Assembly (NCBI RefSeq): GCF_003952465.1
Contig: NZ_CP034448.1
Location: forward strand, 1,364,001-1,428,000
From: Mesorhizobium sp. M1B.F.Ca.ET.045.04.1.1
GTDB lineage: Bacteria > Pseudomonadota > Alphaproteobacteria > Rhizobiales > Rhizobiaceae
Length of the DNA stretch: 64,000 nucleotides
Reading direction: 5' to 3'
The notes under the pieces were generated by a model that did not search any database, was not told where the DNA came from, and worked only from the letters and a program-made list of their open reading frames with translations. The position numbers were made by a program, and so were the translations under genes. Shown here one piece after another: positions 8,368-18,911 of the stretch (positions are counted from its first letter, which is position 1; each line of letters begins with the position of its first letter).

Positions 8368-9402
8368 TTGAAGAAAATTTCCGCTTCGGGCCTGACCTTC
8401 GGCATCTTCGATCATCTGGACGAAAACGGCGATGACATCGCACAACAATATGCAGATCGGCTGAGCCTAGCAGAAGCGTGCGATGGCTATGGCTTTTATG
8501 CGTATCATCTCGCCGAGCACCACTGTACGCCGCATGGCAGAGGTCCATCACCGAATTTGTTCTTAGCGAGCGTCGCCCAGCGAACCCGCAGTCTTCGTGT
8601 TGGTCCCATGGTAATGCTACTTGCGCTCTATCATCCGCTGCGTGCCTTCGAGGAGATCTGCATGCTTGATCAGTTGAGCGGCGGCAGGCTTGAACTCGGC
8701 ATAGGGCGCGGCTCTGCTCCCACTGAATTGGGATACTTCGGGGTTGCTGTAGAAGCAGCACCAGAACAGTATGCGGAGGCCAGCGAGATTCTCATCAATG
8801 CGATGAAAGGCGGGACGCTTTCTTATCAGGGCCGCCACTTTGATTTGAAAGACGTTCCGCTGACGTTGAGACCTCACCAATATCCCCATCCGCCGACATG
8901 GATCGCCACCAATCGACCCGAGCCGGCTAGCTGGGCCGCCGCGAATGGGGCAAACATCGCCTGCGTCGGACCTTCCACTTCTGTTCGCAGCGTTACCGAC
9001 GCGTTCCGCGCCGCCAGAATTCACGATGCTGACATTGGCCAGCAAGCGCCATTTCTTGGATTGCTCCGAATGGTGGTGATAGGGCGTTCTGAAACAGATG
9101 CGTATTTGCTCGCAGCACCTGCCTATGAACGATGGCTCAATAGCTTCAAATTTCTATACGAACTAAATGCCATTTCCACTCCACCAAACTTGCCTTTGAA
9201 CTTCGATGCAGCAATTGAAAGTGAATTGTGCGTCGTGGGAACGGCAGATTCTGTCCGAAAAGCTCTCCTTGATCAGCTGGAAGAGGCAGGTGCTAATTAT
9301 CTTCTGTGTCAACTGGCATTTGGGGATTTGCCGCTGGATGCCTCACTATACACCGCATCGGCCATTCGATCCGAAATCATGGCTCGAGTTGCCGCATCGT
9401 GA
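8368..9402 (+). CDS. Luciferase-like (LLM class) flavin-dependent monooxygenase, second copy
   Basis: 344 residues starting at a TTG codon preceded by TTTGGAGAAC. Family landmarks are FGIFDHLDENGDD at the start, YAYHLAEHHCTPHGRG near residue 50, RVGPMVMLLALYHPLRAFEE near 80 and GGRLELGIGRGSAPTELG near 107. It is related to but clearly diverged from the protein at 1142, so the two probably act on different substrates. It directly follows the HisC-like aminotransferase, suggesting a two-gene unit. No reductase partner is encoded next to it. Substrate unknown. Confidence 0.85.
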   Translation: MKKISASGLTFGIFDHLDENGDDIAQQYADRLSLAEACDGYGFYAYHLAEHHCTPHGRGPSPNLFLASVAQRTRSLRVGPMVMLLALYHPLRAFEEICMLDQLSGGRLELGIGRGSAPTELGYFGVAVEAAPEQYAEASEILINAMKGGTLSYQGRHFDLKDVPLTLRPHQYPHPPTWIATNRPEPASWAAANGANIACVGPSTSVRSVTDAFRAARIHDADIGQQAPFLGLLRMVVIGRSETDAYLLAAPAYERWLNSFKFLYELNAISTPPNLPLNFDAAIESELCVVGTADSVRKALLDQLEEAGANYLLCQLAFGDLPLDASLYTASAIRSEIMARVAAS

Positions 9403-9479
9403 ATCCGTCTGTGATTGGAGGAGCAGCGGCAGCGCTGCTCCTCATTGCGAAACGGTTGTGGGGGCCGGACTAAACCATT

Positions 9480-9577
9480 GGAGCACGTCCTATCTGATCC
9501 AGGTCATATCCTGCGGCTGTGAAGTAGTTGGCACATTCGGCTGGGGTGAAGAGGTCGACGACCGCGCCGAGGCGTCC
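9480..9577 (-). pseudogene. IS630-family transposase 3' end, separated from 10837-10975 by an IS3 insertion
   Basis: The minus strand encodes GAVVDLFTPAECANYFTAAGYD, the usual C-terminal end of IS630-type transposases. The part that should precede it lies on the other side of the IS3 element. Confidence 0.6.
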
Positions 9578-10839
9578 TGACCTTGCCCCTCTGATCTAAT
9601 CCGGTTCGAAGTTCGTTCTGGCCCCTCCAGAGGACCAGGACATGAAACGCAGCCGCTTCTCTGAAGAGCAGATCATCGGAATTTTGAAGAAACACGAGGC
9701 CGGGGTATCGGTTGGCGATCTGTGCCGCAAGCGGGGGTCAGCGACGCCTCGATCTACAATTGGAAGGCCCGCTTCGGCGGGATGAATGTCTCCAAGGCTC
9801 GGCGACCTGAAGGCGCTGGAGGACGAGAACACGCGCCTGAAGCGGCTTCTGGCCGACGCCATGCTCGACAATGCCGCGTTGAAGGACCTTGTGGGAAAGA
9901 AATGGTGACGCCCGCGGCCAAGCGGAAAGCTGTCGCTCGCCTGAAGGAAGGCTTCGGGATGAGCGAACGGCGGGCGTGTAAAGCCATCGGCTGTTGCCGC
10001 ATGACGGTTCGCTACCAGACCAGCAGGCCGGACGACCGCGAGGTTCGCGAGCGGATGAAGGCGATCGCGCAGGTGCGACGCCGGTTCGGCTACCGGCGTC
10101 TTCTCGTCATGCTGAGGCGGGAGGGCCTGGTCGTGAACCACAAGAAGCTGTTCCGGCTCTATCGGGAGGAGAAGCTCGCCGTTCGCCGCCGTGGCGGCCG
10201 CAAGCGGGCGATCGGGACAAGGGCGCCGATGCTGGTGCCGCTGAGGCCCGACGAGCGCTGGTCGCTCGACTTCGTATCGGACCAGCTCACCGACGGGCGC
10301 CGCTTCCGCATCCTGGCCGTCGTCGACGACTGCACGAGAGAGTGCCTGCGCACTCATCGTTGATACGTCTCTCTCGGGCATGCGGGTTGCCGCGAATTGG
10401 ACCGGCTCATCAAGAGCGCGGCCGGCCAGGATGATCGTCAGCGACAATGGCAGCGAGTTCACCTCGAACGCCATCCTCCCCTGGGCGGATCAGAACCGCG
10501 TCGAATGGCATTACATTGCGCCCGGCAAGCCGATGCAGAATGGCTTCATCGAGAGCTTCAACGGCCGACTGCGCGATGAACTGCTCAACGAGACGCTGTT
10601 CACCTCGCTGGCTCAGGCGCGCGTCGCCATCGCCCTGTGGCACGCCGACTACAGCACTGCGCGACCGCACTCCCAAATCGCCTGGCAGACCCCGGCCAAG
10701 TTCGCCAGCACCTTCAATCCGCGACGGTCGCTCGCGCTGCGCTATGCCAAAGGCTTCGCGCCAGCGCCCGTCGCTTCACCCGCCCAGCAGGGCACAACCC
10801 ACGCCGGAAACGAACTCAAAACTGCTGGGGGCAACGTCA
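9578..10839 (+). mobile_element. IS3-family insertion sequence, frameshifted
   Basis: The left end begins TGACCTTGCCCCTCTGATC. The right end finishes with GGGGGCAACGTCA, an imperfect inverted copy, and the flanks share GTCC as a likely 4 bp target duplication. OrfA (from 9642, MKRSRFSEEQIIGILKKHEAG) has a 1 nt loss near 9735 and a 1 nt gain near 9808. OrfB (from 9905) carries the integrase core: [21 protein letters not shown], then after a frameshift near 10345 [11 protein letters not shown] and [14 protein letters not shown]. Several further single-base losses around 10390-10430 disrupt it. The element is therefore nearly full length but inactive. Its left 27 bp recur at 44938. Confidence 0.88.
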
Positions 10840-10975
10840 GTCCCATAGAGCCTTGATGGTTCTCTCGGCCTTTGCTCGCAGCAGCGCCTTAGGTTTGGCG
10901 AAGGCGTTCTCAATCGGATTGAAGTCGGGACTGTAGGGCGGCAGGTAGAGCAGGCTCGCCTGCGGCCTCAATCGC
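10837..10975 (-). pseudogene. IS630-family transposase fragment
   Basis: The minus strand reads [20 protein letters not shown] followed by TIKALWD, the last catalytic block of IS630 transposases. It continues, beyond the IS3 insertion, into the fragment at 9577-9480. The 5' two thirds of the transposase are gone. Confidence 0.7.
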
Positions 10976-11303
10976 GCCGCGCAGGGTTCTCCAGGCGGAT
11001 GTCGCCAATGTAAAATTTGCTGGCATCCATGCCGCCCTCGCTTTCTGGTTCGAGATCGGAAAATCGCCGAATAATCAGCACATCAACCTGCGCCTGAAGG
11101 AGCTCACTGCCACTTTCGGCTGGCGGGGTGTGCCGCCCCACAAATAGAATATCAATTGTCGTGCCAACCGCACAAGCGAAGGCCAGAAAGCCAACATGTG
11201 TTCTGCGGCTTAATTGAGAGTCAGCCGATGTCGGCCGAACATCACCTTGTCTCGAAGTCGACGATCCGACAGCAGGTTGCGAAAGTTGGCGCGATGCGAA
11301 CAA
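10968..11303 (-). CDS. Hypothetical small protein, possibly a fragment
   Basis: An open frame of up to 111 codons that I cannot assign. The section [16 protein letters not shown] resembles a stretch encoded on the minus strand near 38.7 kb (LSFGCSRSVGTTFELTVVRR), which suggests a real protein family present twice rather than chance. Its 3' end abuts the IS630 remnant, so the C-terminus may be replaced. No convincing start site was found. Confidence 0.3.
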   Translation of the reverse strand: MFASRQLSQPAVGSSTSRQGDVRPTSADSQLSRRTHVGFLAFACAVGTTIDILFVGRHTPPAESGSELLQAQVDVLIIRRFSDLEPESEGGMDASKFYIGDIRLENPARRD

Positions 11304-11471
11304 ACTGCTGAAGCGCTCAACTTTTATTGATCACGCGTGTTGGACGCGACGCACTCCCGTTCCAATCGGCTGAGCGCAAATTCTCCCGGTTCACAAAACT
11401 AAGTCGCTGGAGTAGTGAGGGCGCAGAGAAATCTCCGGTCGCAGCCTTACCCGGTCAAAACAAGGATACCA

Positions 11472-12173
11472 ATGATGAAGACTCTCGCCGTCTGCTCTGG
11501 CGGATTGGACTCCGTTTCCCTTGCTCACATGGTGGCAGCGGAGCACGAACTCACCGGCCTTCTATCTTTCGACTATGGCCAACGGCACAGGAAGGAATTG
11601 GGCTTCGCCGCTCTTTGCGCGCAGCGACTGAAGGTCCCGCACCAGATCATCGACATCGGCGAAATTGGCCGTGGCCTTTCCGGCTCAGCGCTGACTGGCA
11701 GTATCGACGTGCCGGACGGCCACTACGCCGAAGACACGATGAAGATTACGGTGGTGCCGAACCGCAATGCCATCATGTTGGCAATCGCCTTCGGTCTCGC
11801 CGCCGCCCACAGCGCCGAAGCGGTGGCGGCGGCCGTGCATGGCGGGGACCATTTCATCTATCCCGATTGCCGTCCGGCCTTCATTGAAGCTTTCCAGACA
11901 ATGCAAGACCGCGCGCTCGACGGCTATGCGCAGATACGCCTCTATGCACCGTATGTGAATCTCGGAAAAGCTGACATTGTTGCGGATGGCGCAAGATACG
12001 GCACCCCGTTTGCTGAGACCTGGTCCTGTTACAAGGGCGGCGTGCGTCACTGCGGACGATGCGGGACCTGCGTCGAGCGGCGCGAAGCGTTCCATCTCGC
12101 CGGGCACGCTGATCCCACCGACTACGAGGACGCCGATTTCTGGCTTGAGGCGCTGCGCAGGAGGCGCGCGTAA
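11472..12173 (+). CDS. queC: QueC, 7-cyano-7-deazaguanine (preQ0) synthase
   Basis: 233 residues from the ATG at 11472. The ATP-pyrophosphatase loop SGGLDSVS is near residue 9, FDYGQRHRKEL near 36, and the C-terminal zinc cysteines are in the CYKGGVRHCGRCGTCVERREAF block. QueC turns 7-carboxy-7-deazaguanine, ammonia and ATP into preQ0, the precursor of queuosine in tRNA and of deazapurine DNA modifications. It is the first gene of a tight queC-queD-queE operon (TAATG overlap with queD). A degenerate copy of its 5' end lies at 36235-36345. Confidence 0.94.
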   Translation: MMKTLAVCSGGLDSVSLAHMVAAEHELTGLLSFDYGQRHRKELGFAALCAQRLKVPHQIIDIGEIGRGLSGSALTGSIDVPDGHYAEDTMKITVVPNRNAIMLAIAFGLAAAHSAEAVAAAVHGGDHFIYPDCRPAFIEAFQTMQDRALDGYAQIRLYAPYVNLGKADIVADGARYGTPFAETWSCYKGGVRHCGRCGTCVERREAFHLAGHADPTDYEDADFWLEALRRRRA

Positions 12174-12529
12174 TGTTCCACATCAGCAAGGAATTCCACT
12201 TCTCGGCCTCGCATCAGCTCACCTCCTTGCCTTCCAACCATCAATGCGCGCGCCTGCACGGGCATAACTATGTCGTCGTAGTGGAGCTGTCGGCCAAGGA
12301 ACTGGACGCCCACGGCTTCGTGCGCGACTATCACGATCTGGCGCCGCTCAAACGCTACATTGACGAGAGCTTCGACCATCGGCACCTCAACGACGTGCTG
12401 GGACATGAGAAGGTCACGGCGGAATGCCTGGCCAGACATTTCTATGAATGGTGCAAGGCACGTCTGCCGCAGACCGCGGCCGTGCGCGTTAGCGAAACAC
12501 CGAAAACTTGGGCGGAATACCGTCCGTGA
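12173..12529 (+). CDS. queD: QueD, 6-carboxy-5,6,7,8-tetrahydropterin synthase
   Basis: 118 residues of the PTPS/QueD family. The zinc histidines are visible: one in the SASHQL motif near residue 14 and two in the RLHGHNYVV motif near 28. The DHRHLND motif near 70 and the catalytic C-terminal [13 protein letters not shown] segment are also present. It converts dihydroneopterin triphosphate to 6-carboxytetrahydropterin, step two of preQ0 synthesis. The ATG overlaps the queC stop codon and the stop overlaps the GTG start of queE, so the three genes are translationally coupled. No folE is present in the window, so GTP cyclohydrolase must come from elsewhere. Confidence 0.93.
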   Translation: MFHISKEFHFSASHQLTSLPSNHQCARLHGHNYVVVVELSAKELDAHGFVRDYHDLAPLKRYIDESFDHRHLNDVLGHEKVTAECLARHFYEWCKARLPQTAAVRVSETPKTWAEYRP

Positions 12530-13260
12530 CCGACATGCATCCCGCAATCCGTGTGAGCGAGATATTCGGGCCGACTATCCAGGGCGAGGGCGTGCTCATC
12601 GGCTTGCCGACGGTGTTCATCAGAACCGGCGGATGTGATTATCGCTGTTCATGGTGCGACAGCCTTCACGCGGTGGACAATCAGTATCGCCATGAATGGC
12701 TACCGATGCCGATCGATGCCGTGTGGCAAACCGTCCATGCGCTTTCCGGCGGCAGGCCGGTTATGGTCTCCTTGTCAGGCGGCAACCCGGCCATTCAGCC
12801 GTTCGGTCCCCTCATAGAACGAGGCCATCGCGAGGGCTATCGTTTTGCACTGGAAACGCAGGGTTCCGTGGTGAGGGAGTGGTTTGCGGATCTTGACGTG
12901 CTGACCCTTAGCCCAAAGCCGCCGTCCAGCGAGATGACGACCCGTTGGACTGCGTTTGATGCATGCCTCGAAGCGGCGCAAGAGAAGCCGCAAATCGTGC
13001 TCAAGCTCGTCGTTTTCGACGAGAGTGACTATGCCTACGCCAAAGAAGTCGCGGCGAGATATCCGCACCTTCCGATCTATCTGCAACCCGGCAATCACAC
13101 GCCGCCGCGCCCTGGCAGTGAAGACGCCTCTGTCGACTTGGACGGAATAATGATGCGAATGGAATGGCTTGTCGAAAGGGTGACTAGCGACAGGTGGTTC
13201 GAAGCCCGCGTGTTGCCGCAGCTGCACGTTCTGCTTTGGGGTAACAAGAGGGCGGTCTAG
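12526..13260 (+). CDS. queE: QueE, 7-carboxy-7-deazaguanine synthase (radical SAM)
   Basis: 244 residues from the GTG overlapping the queD stop (an ATG lies three codons later). The N-terminal FGPTIQGEG motif and the cysteine cluster [11 protein letters not shown], which binds the [4Fe-4S] cluster and S-adenosylmethionine, are characteristic. [12 protein letters not shown] is the family's glycine-rich SAM-binding motif. It makes the deazapurine ring from carboxytetrahydropterin. The last ~150 bp recur in degenerate form at about 14990-15192. queF and tgt are not in this window, so the fate of preQ0 cannot be read here. Confidence 0.93.
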   Translation: MTDMHPAIRVSEIFGPTIQGEGVLIGLPTVFIRTGGCDYRCSWCDSLHAVDNQYRHEWLPMPIDAVWQTVHALSGGRPVMVSLSGGNPAIQPFGPLIERGHREGYRFALETQGSVVREWFADLDVLTLSPKPPSSEMTTRWTAFDACLEAAQEKPQIVLKLVVFDESDYAYAKEVAARYPHLPIYLQPGNHTPPRPGSEDASVDLDGIMMRMEWLVERVTSDRWFEARVLPQLHVLLWGNKRAV

Positions 13261-14095
13261 TCTGCGGCTTGCGTCGCACCGGAAGGCCGGGCTCCGACGG
13301 CTTGGCAGGCTCTCTTCGCGTGCCGAGTACAGCCGAGCTTTGTTCGCGTCAGCGGTCTCGCGATTGTGCGGCTGGAAACCGCCCGGACACCCCGCTGCCG
13401 GCGTGTGTCACCTTGACTCCGATGAGCTGTCGTCACGCAAAGTTGAAATCCGTAAGAACTGGCCTTCTCGCCCCACCTGCTCCGTCGCAAGCACGTCATC
13501 CCCTCATCCTTGTCCAGCTCTTATCGATGTATCTCATTGTCCGGCCTGGCGCACGACTGTCAGACACCAGAACGCCCAAAGGGGCTGGCCCGCCGGTCAA
13601 CGGCAGCTGCTAAACAGAACGGCGATGTGCATGGGAATGCATCCATTGCGCAAATGCCTTCCATAAAGAAGATCGATTTCCTCACTGGCCCAACGTGAAA
13701 TATAGCAACGTTTTCGTGGCGTCGTCGGCTGCGTCGGGAGTAGCGATGAAAACGTATTGGGGTCGCCTGCGTCTCCTTGGGCAGCGAGTGCAAAGTATAG
13801 CGATGCGGCCTCAGGCCCGAACGGCAGCCGCGCAGTGATCACCTTCGCCTGTGCCTTTGCGGCGGGGGTCAAGCGCTGGTCTGCTCAAATTTTTCATCGT
13901 TTAGCTGGTTGAAACTGCCCCCGTTGCGGGCTGCAGAAGCCGGCCAGCCGAGAAACGGCAGCCGCACTTATGAAAGCACGCCAAGGCATGCGGGCATCCA
14001 TCAGTTGCAAAGGACAATAGTGGCCGCGCCGATTGGCCATCACGCGTCCATTAGGGCAGCCACCAACATCAGTTCGCAAGAGGAGCAAAAGCAGT
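13261..14095. other. Gene-free stretch between queE and the carbonic anhydrase gene
   Basis: No frame with family motifs, no credible promoter and no IS fragment was recognised. The last ~30 bp hold the AGAGGAG ribosome-binding site of the downstream gene. Confidence 0.5.
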
Positions 14096-14848
14096 ATGTA
14101 TCGTCGTCACCTGATCAAAGGGTTGGTTGCGCTCGGCGCATGCCGGATTTGCGTTCAAGCCGCCCATGCGACCAGTGCCCATTGGGGGTACACCGGTCCG
14201 GTCGGACCGGAGCACTGGGCTGATCTGGATAAGGAAAATTTCGTATGCTCTGCCGGCACGCAGCAATCGCCGATCAATATCAACAGCGCGGTCAAGGCGG
14301 ATATCCGGCATATCGCCATCGGTTGGCACAAGGGCGGCGGCAATATGGTGAACAACGGCCACACCATTCAAATCAATATGCCACAAGGCAGCACGCTGAC
14401 CCGCGGCGATCGTGTCTACGAACTGGTACAGTTCCATTTCCATGCGCCAAGCGAACATCATGTGGCGGGCAAGAGCTTCCCGATGGAGGTGCATTTCGTT
14501 CACAAGGACACGCAAAGTGGTACTCTGGGCGTGCTGGGCGTCTTTTTAACGCCCGGCGCGACAAATGCCAGCTTTGCTGCCCTTGCTGCGGCCTTTCCCG
14601 AACTGCCGAATGGGGAGGTTACGATCGACGAGGTGAATCCCAACTGGCTTCTGCCAGCGTCGCTTGGCTATTGGACTTATGAGGGCTCACTGACGACGCC
14701 GCCGTGCGCCGAAAACGTCGAGTGGATGGTGGCGATGGAACCGGTTGACGTTGATCCGGCAGACATCCAGCGATTTACCTCACTCTACCCGTCGAACGCG
14801 CGCCCTATTCATTCACCCAATCGACGCTTCATCCTGCGCCACAGTTGA
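14096..14848 (+). CDS. Periplasmic alpha-type carbonic anhydrase
   Basis: 250 residues from the ATG at 14096, chosen for the AGAGGAG site 11 bp upstream. The N-terminus (MYRRHLIKGLVALG...QAAHA) looks like a signal peptide ending near residue 26. The mature part starts HWGYTGPVGPEHW and has QSPINI near 60, the zinc histidines in QFHFHAPSEH (two) and the MEVHFVHK motif (one), and LTTPPCAENVEW near 205, all typical of alpha carbonic anhydrases. It hydrates CO2 to bicarbonate in the periplasm. Mesorhizobium loti is known to have a symbiotic-island alpha-carbonic anhydrase expressed in nodules; this is probably its counterpart. Confidence 0.93.
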   Translation: MYRRHLIKGLVALGACRICVQAAHATSAHWGYTGPVGPEHWADLDKENFVCSAGTQQSPININSAVKADIRHIAIGWHKGGGNMVNNGHTIQINMPQGSTLTRGDRVYELVQFHFHAPSEHHVAGKSFPMEVHFVHKDTQSGTLGVLGVFLTPGATNASFAALAAAFPELPNGEVTIDEVNPNWLLPASLGYWTYEGSLTTPPCAENVEWMVAMEPVDVDPADIQRFTSLYPSNARPIHSPNRRFILRHS

Positions 14849-14989
14849 GCGCCGCCCCAGCGGTTCCGCACGGTCCAACATTCTTGGCACAAATTGGCGC
14901 GAAGCCTCCTCTTCCGGTCTGGCGGTCTGACGGCGCTCCCCAAGCTGGCTAGTCTAAAGGATAGGGATTCGGTGCCGGCACCACTCGTC

Positions 14990-15192
14990 CCAAAGACGTC
15001 GCGGCGAGGTTTGTCTGCAATCCGGCAATCACACGCCGCCCCGCCGTGGCAATGAAGACGTCTCTCTCGAGTCCGACGGAATATGATGCGCATGGAATAG
15101 CTGGTCGAAAAGGTGACCAGCGACAGGTGGTTCGAAGCCCGCGTCTTGCCGCAGCTGCACGTTCTACTCTGGGGTAACAAGAGGGCGGTGTA
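14990..15192 (+). pseudogene. Degenerate copy of the queE 3' end
   Basis: This segment matches the last ~200 bp of queE closely, for example GACAGGTGGTTCGAAGCCCG and the final GGGGTAACAAGAGGGCGGT are shared. It has an internal deletion of about 15 bp near its start, several substitutions and an in-frame stop. It lies right after the carbonic anhydrase gene in the same direction. Confidence 0.8.
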
Positions 15193-15429
15193 TACCTTCT
15201 CCTAGCTTCGCCGCCAACTACTCGGTTTTCCGAATTGCTCTCTATATTCTTGAAGGCGATGCGTTCGTTAAAGACATATGCTGCGCACCTGGTGTAAAAG
15301 CTGCTCTCATCATGCAGAGGTCAAGCCAGTCGGGCTCATCCGAAGCTATGGCCGTGAGCACTGTTCAGTTCGGCAGAGAGGGCGCTTTTGTACACCATTT
15401 GCCATCGAGGCGGCCCCCGTAGCAGTCTG

Positions 15430-15670
15430 CAAGCTGCCGCGACACTTCCTCTCGAACCCGCCAGCCCGCCTTTCGTGCAGCTCCTCTGAACAAAACCACC
15501 GCTCGCCCTTCAGTAGGTTGATGCGCGTCTCCCAGTAAGAGTCCTGTCCAAGAACGTGATAATCTTCTTGCCAGTGTTGTAGCTGATGTTGCCCTTGATG
15601 CCGCAGCCTACCGCGGCGGGACCAAACTCAATGGCAAGCAGGCCGGCTAGGATCGTGCAGCCAGTCGCGA
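15430..15670 (-). pseudogene. Relic of a small protein with an IKGNIS...YHVLGQ motif
   Basis: Minus-strand translation gives GCGIKGNISYNTGKK and then, after a one-base loss near 15573, YHVLGQDSYWETRINL, LKGERWFCSEE. This pattern is the conserved module found near nuclease-like proteins in rhizobia (IKGNIS...IYHVPGQ...TRI...GERWFCSEEEA). Upstream residues resemble a hydrophobic leader. The frameshift shows that it is not functional. The family assignment is from memory of the motif. Confidence 0.45.
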
Positions 15671-16089
15671 GCCTCGCCCACAACGGGGTCTCACGCGCAT
15701 GAGGGCGCCGACCATGGGTTCGGCGGTTCGTACGCGTATAACACGTATCTTTCTGAAAAAATCAATGCTCTCGGCTAAGCTACTGAATTATTTGGCTTCC
15801 ATATAGCGCGTCGGCGGAACCAACTTGTAGACGGGCTATGAAAGGTTAAGCGCGGATGTCTATCGGCCGCCGGCGTTCCCGCTCTGTAAGCCTGCCTGAA
15901 CTACCCGCGCCGCGGTCAAGCCCCAGGCTCCTGCTCATCCAGCGACCGCCCGATCAATGGCAGGCTGGAAAGACAAGAGCCGATGTCTTCCGATGGTCTC
16001 GCCATCAGCTTTGGGCTAACTTCCCCATTCTCCCGCTTCGAGCTCGACACACGGCGGTTTGGATGGCGCACGACAATCTGTGTCGGCTT
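15671..16089. other. Gene-free stretch upstream of nifH
   Basis: Nothing coding was recognised. Its right part leads into the nifH activator site. Confidence 0.5.
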
Positions 16090-16210
16090 TGTCGTGTCCG
16101 TGACAGACGCCTGAAAGGCCCGTTCGCGCGTTTTGCCGCCGTCTAAGCGGCTGGAATTTAATGACAAAGTTTCTTCTGGGATCGGCCGATCACGCTGGTA
16201 CGCTTTTTGC
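16090..16210 (+). promoter_or_regulatory. NifA/sigma-54 promoter of the nifH operon
   Basis: The NifA activator sequence TGT-N10-ACA is at 16090-16105. The promoter TGGTACGCTTTTTGC at 16196-16210 has the GG-N10-GC core, with 90 bp between the two. Transcription would begin near 16223, about 75 nt before nifH. The same layout, with the same 90 bp gap, precedes the broken nifH at 56263. Confidence 0.9.
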
Positions 16211-16277
16211 GATGCTTGGTGTGAGGCGGCACGAGCTGCCTATCGGCACTTGTGTCGCGGGCAGTCGCGATGATTAG

Positions 16278-17192
<915 letters not shown>

Positions 17193-17279
17193 TGACATTA
17201 GCGCTGCCATCAATCGGCGCGCCTTGCAGAGAACGGCGCCTATTCTTTGAGGCGTCACCCAACCTTGAAAGGGGGACTC

Positions 17280-18782
17280 ATGAGCCGGGAATACGAGAAT
17301 GACGGTGCTCTTCATGCGAAGCTTATCGAAGAGGTGCTGTCGCATTATCCCGACAAGGCGGCGAAGCGCCGCAAGAAGCACCTCAACGTAGCAAAGAGCG
17401 GCAACGAGGCTGGCGGGGAAAGCGAGGTCCTTTCCGAATGCGACGTCAAATCGAACATCAAGTCCATTCCCGGGGTGATGACGATTCGCGGCTGTGCATA
17501 TGCTGGTTCGAAAGGCGTGGTGTGGGGGCCAGTCAAGGATATGGTCCATATCTCGCACGGCCCGGTCGGCTGCGGCCAATATTCTTGGTCGCAGCGCCGC
17601 AACTACTACGTCGGTACAACGGGCGTCGACACGTTCGGGACAATGCAGTTCACCTCCGATTTCCAGGAGAAGGACATCGTCTTCGGCGGCGACAAGAAGC
17701 TGGAACAGATCATTGACGAGATTGAAGTCTTGTTTCCGCTCAACAACGGCATCACCGTGCAGTCCGAATGCCCTATCGGCCTGATTGGCGATGACACCGA
17801 GGCCGTTTCTCGCAAAAAGACCAAGGAGTATGACAAGACGATCGTGCCGGTACGCTGCGAGGGCTTCCGCGGCGTCTCGCAGTCGCTTGGCCACCACATC
17901 GCCAATGATGCAATCCGGGATTGGGTCTTCGACAAAAAGGATGTCAAGTTCGAGGCCGGCCCCTACGACGTCAACGTCATCGGCGACTACAATATCGGCG
18001 GCGATGCCTGGGCCTCGCGCATACTGCTTGAGGAGATAGGGCTGCGCGTGGTTGGCAACTGGTCGGGTGACGCCACACTCGCAGAGATCGAGCGCGCCCC
18101 GAAGGCTAAGCTCAATCTTATCCACTGCTACCGGTCGATGAATTACATCTGTCGGCATATGGAGGAAAAGTATGGCGTCGCCTGGATGGAGTACAATTTC
18201 TTCGGTCCCTCCCAGATCGAAGCCTCTCTGCGCAACATAGCCAAGCATTTTGGGCCGGAAATCGAGGAGAAGACCGAAAAGGTCATTGCCAAGTACAGGC
18301 CGCTTGTTGATGCGGTCATCGCCAAGTACCTGTCGCGCCTGGAAGGAAATACCGTGATGCTCTATGTGGGCGGCCTGCGCCCCCGCCACGTCGTCACGGC
18401 CTACGAGGACCTCGGCATGGTCATCGTGGGCACCGGCTATGAATTCGCCCACAGCGACGACTATCAGCGCACCGGCCACTACGTGAAGAACGGCACGCTG
18501 ATCTACGATGACGTGACCGGCTATGAGTTGGAGAAATTCATCGAAGGGATTCGCCCAAATCTGGTCGGCTCGGGAATCAAAGAAAAATACCCGGTGCAGA
18601 AGATGGGCATACCGTTCCGCCAGATGCATTCCTGGGATTATTCAGGTCCGTATCACGGCTACGATGGCTTTGCCATTTTCGCACGTGATGTGGATCTCGC
18701 CATTAACAACCCGGTCTGGGACCTATTCCACGCGCCTTGGAAAAGAAGCCGGGGCGATGAGCGGGCGATGGCTGCCGAATAA
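17280..18782 (+). CDS. nifD: Nitrogenase molybdenum-iron protein alpha chain
   Basis: 500 residues from the ATG at 17280, preceded by AAAGGGGGA; an in-frame ATG 33 bp upstream lacks such a site. P-cluster cysteines are in [20 protein letters not shown] and [12 protein letters not shown]. The FeMo-cofactor cysteine is in [11 protein letters not shown] and the cofactor histidine in [15 protein letters not shown] near residue 450. Together with NifK it forms the dinitrogenase tetramer. It lies 87 bp downstream of nifH. Confidence 0.98.
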   Translation: MSREYENDGALHAKLIEEVLSHYPDKAAKRRKKHLNVAKSGNEAGGESEVLSECDVKSNIKSIPGVMTIRGCAYAGSKGVVWGPVKDMVHISHGPVGCGQYSWSQRRNYYVGTTGVDTFGTMQFTSDFQEKDIVFGGDKKLEQIIDEIEVLFPLNNGITVQSECPIGLIGDDTEAVSRKKTKEYDKTIVPVRCEGFRGVSQSLGHHIANDAIRDWVFDKKDVKFEAGPYDVNVIGDYNIGGDAWASRILLEEIGLRVVGNWSGDATLAEIERAPKAKLNLIHCYRSMNYICRHMEEKYGVAWMEYNFFGPSQIEASLRNIAKHFGPEIEEKTEKVIAKYRPLVDAVIAKYLSRLEGNTVMLYVGGLRPRHVVTAYEDLGMVIVGTGYEFAHSDDYQRTGHYVKNGTLIYDDVTGYELEKFIEGIRPNLVGSGIKEKYPVQKMGIPFRQMHSWDYSGPYHGYDGFAIFARDVDLAINNPVWDLFHAPWKRSRGDERAMAAE

Positions 18783-18911
18783 ACATTTGCTTCAGCCCCA
18801 GTCTCCCACTGAGACGGTGAACTCCCGCGGCCTCTGATCCGCCGGAGCCTGGAACGTCTTGACGTCCTGAGCTGCCGTCCCGCGCAGCCAGATGCAAAAG
18901 AGGTAATCATC

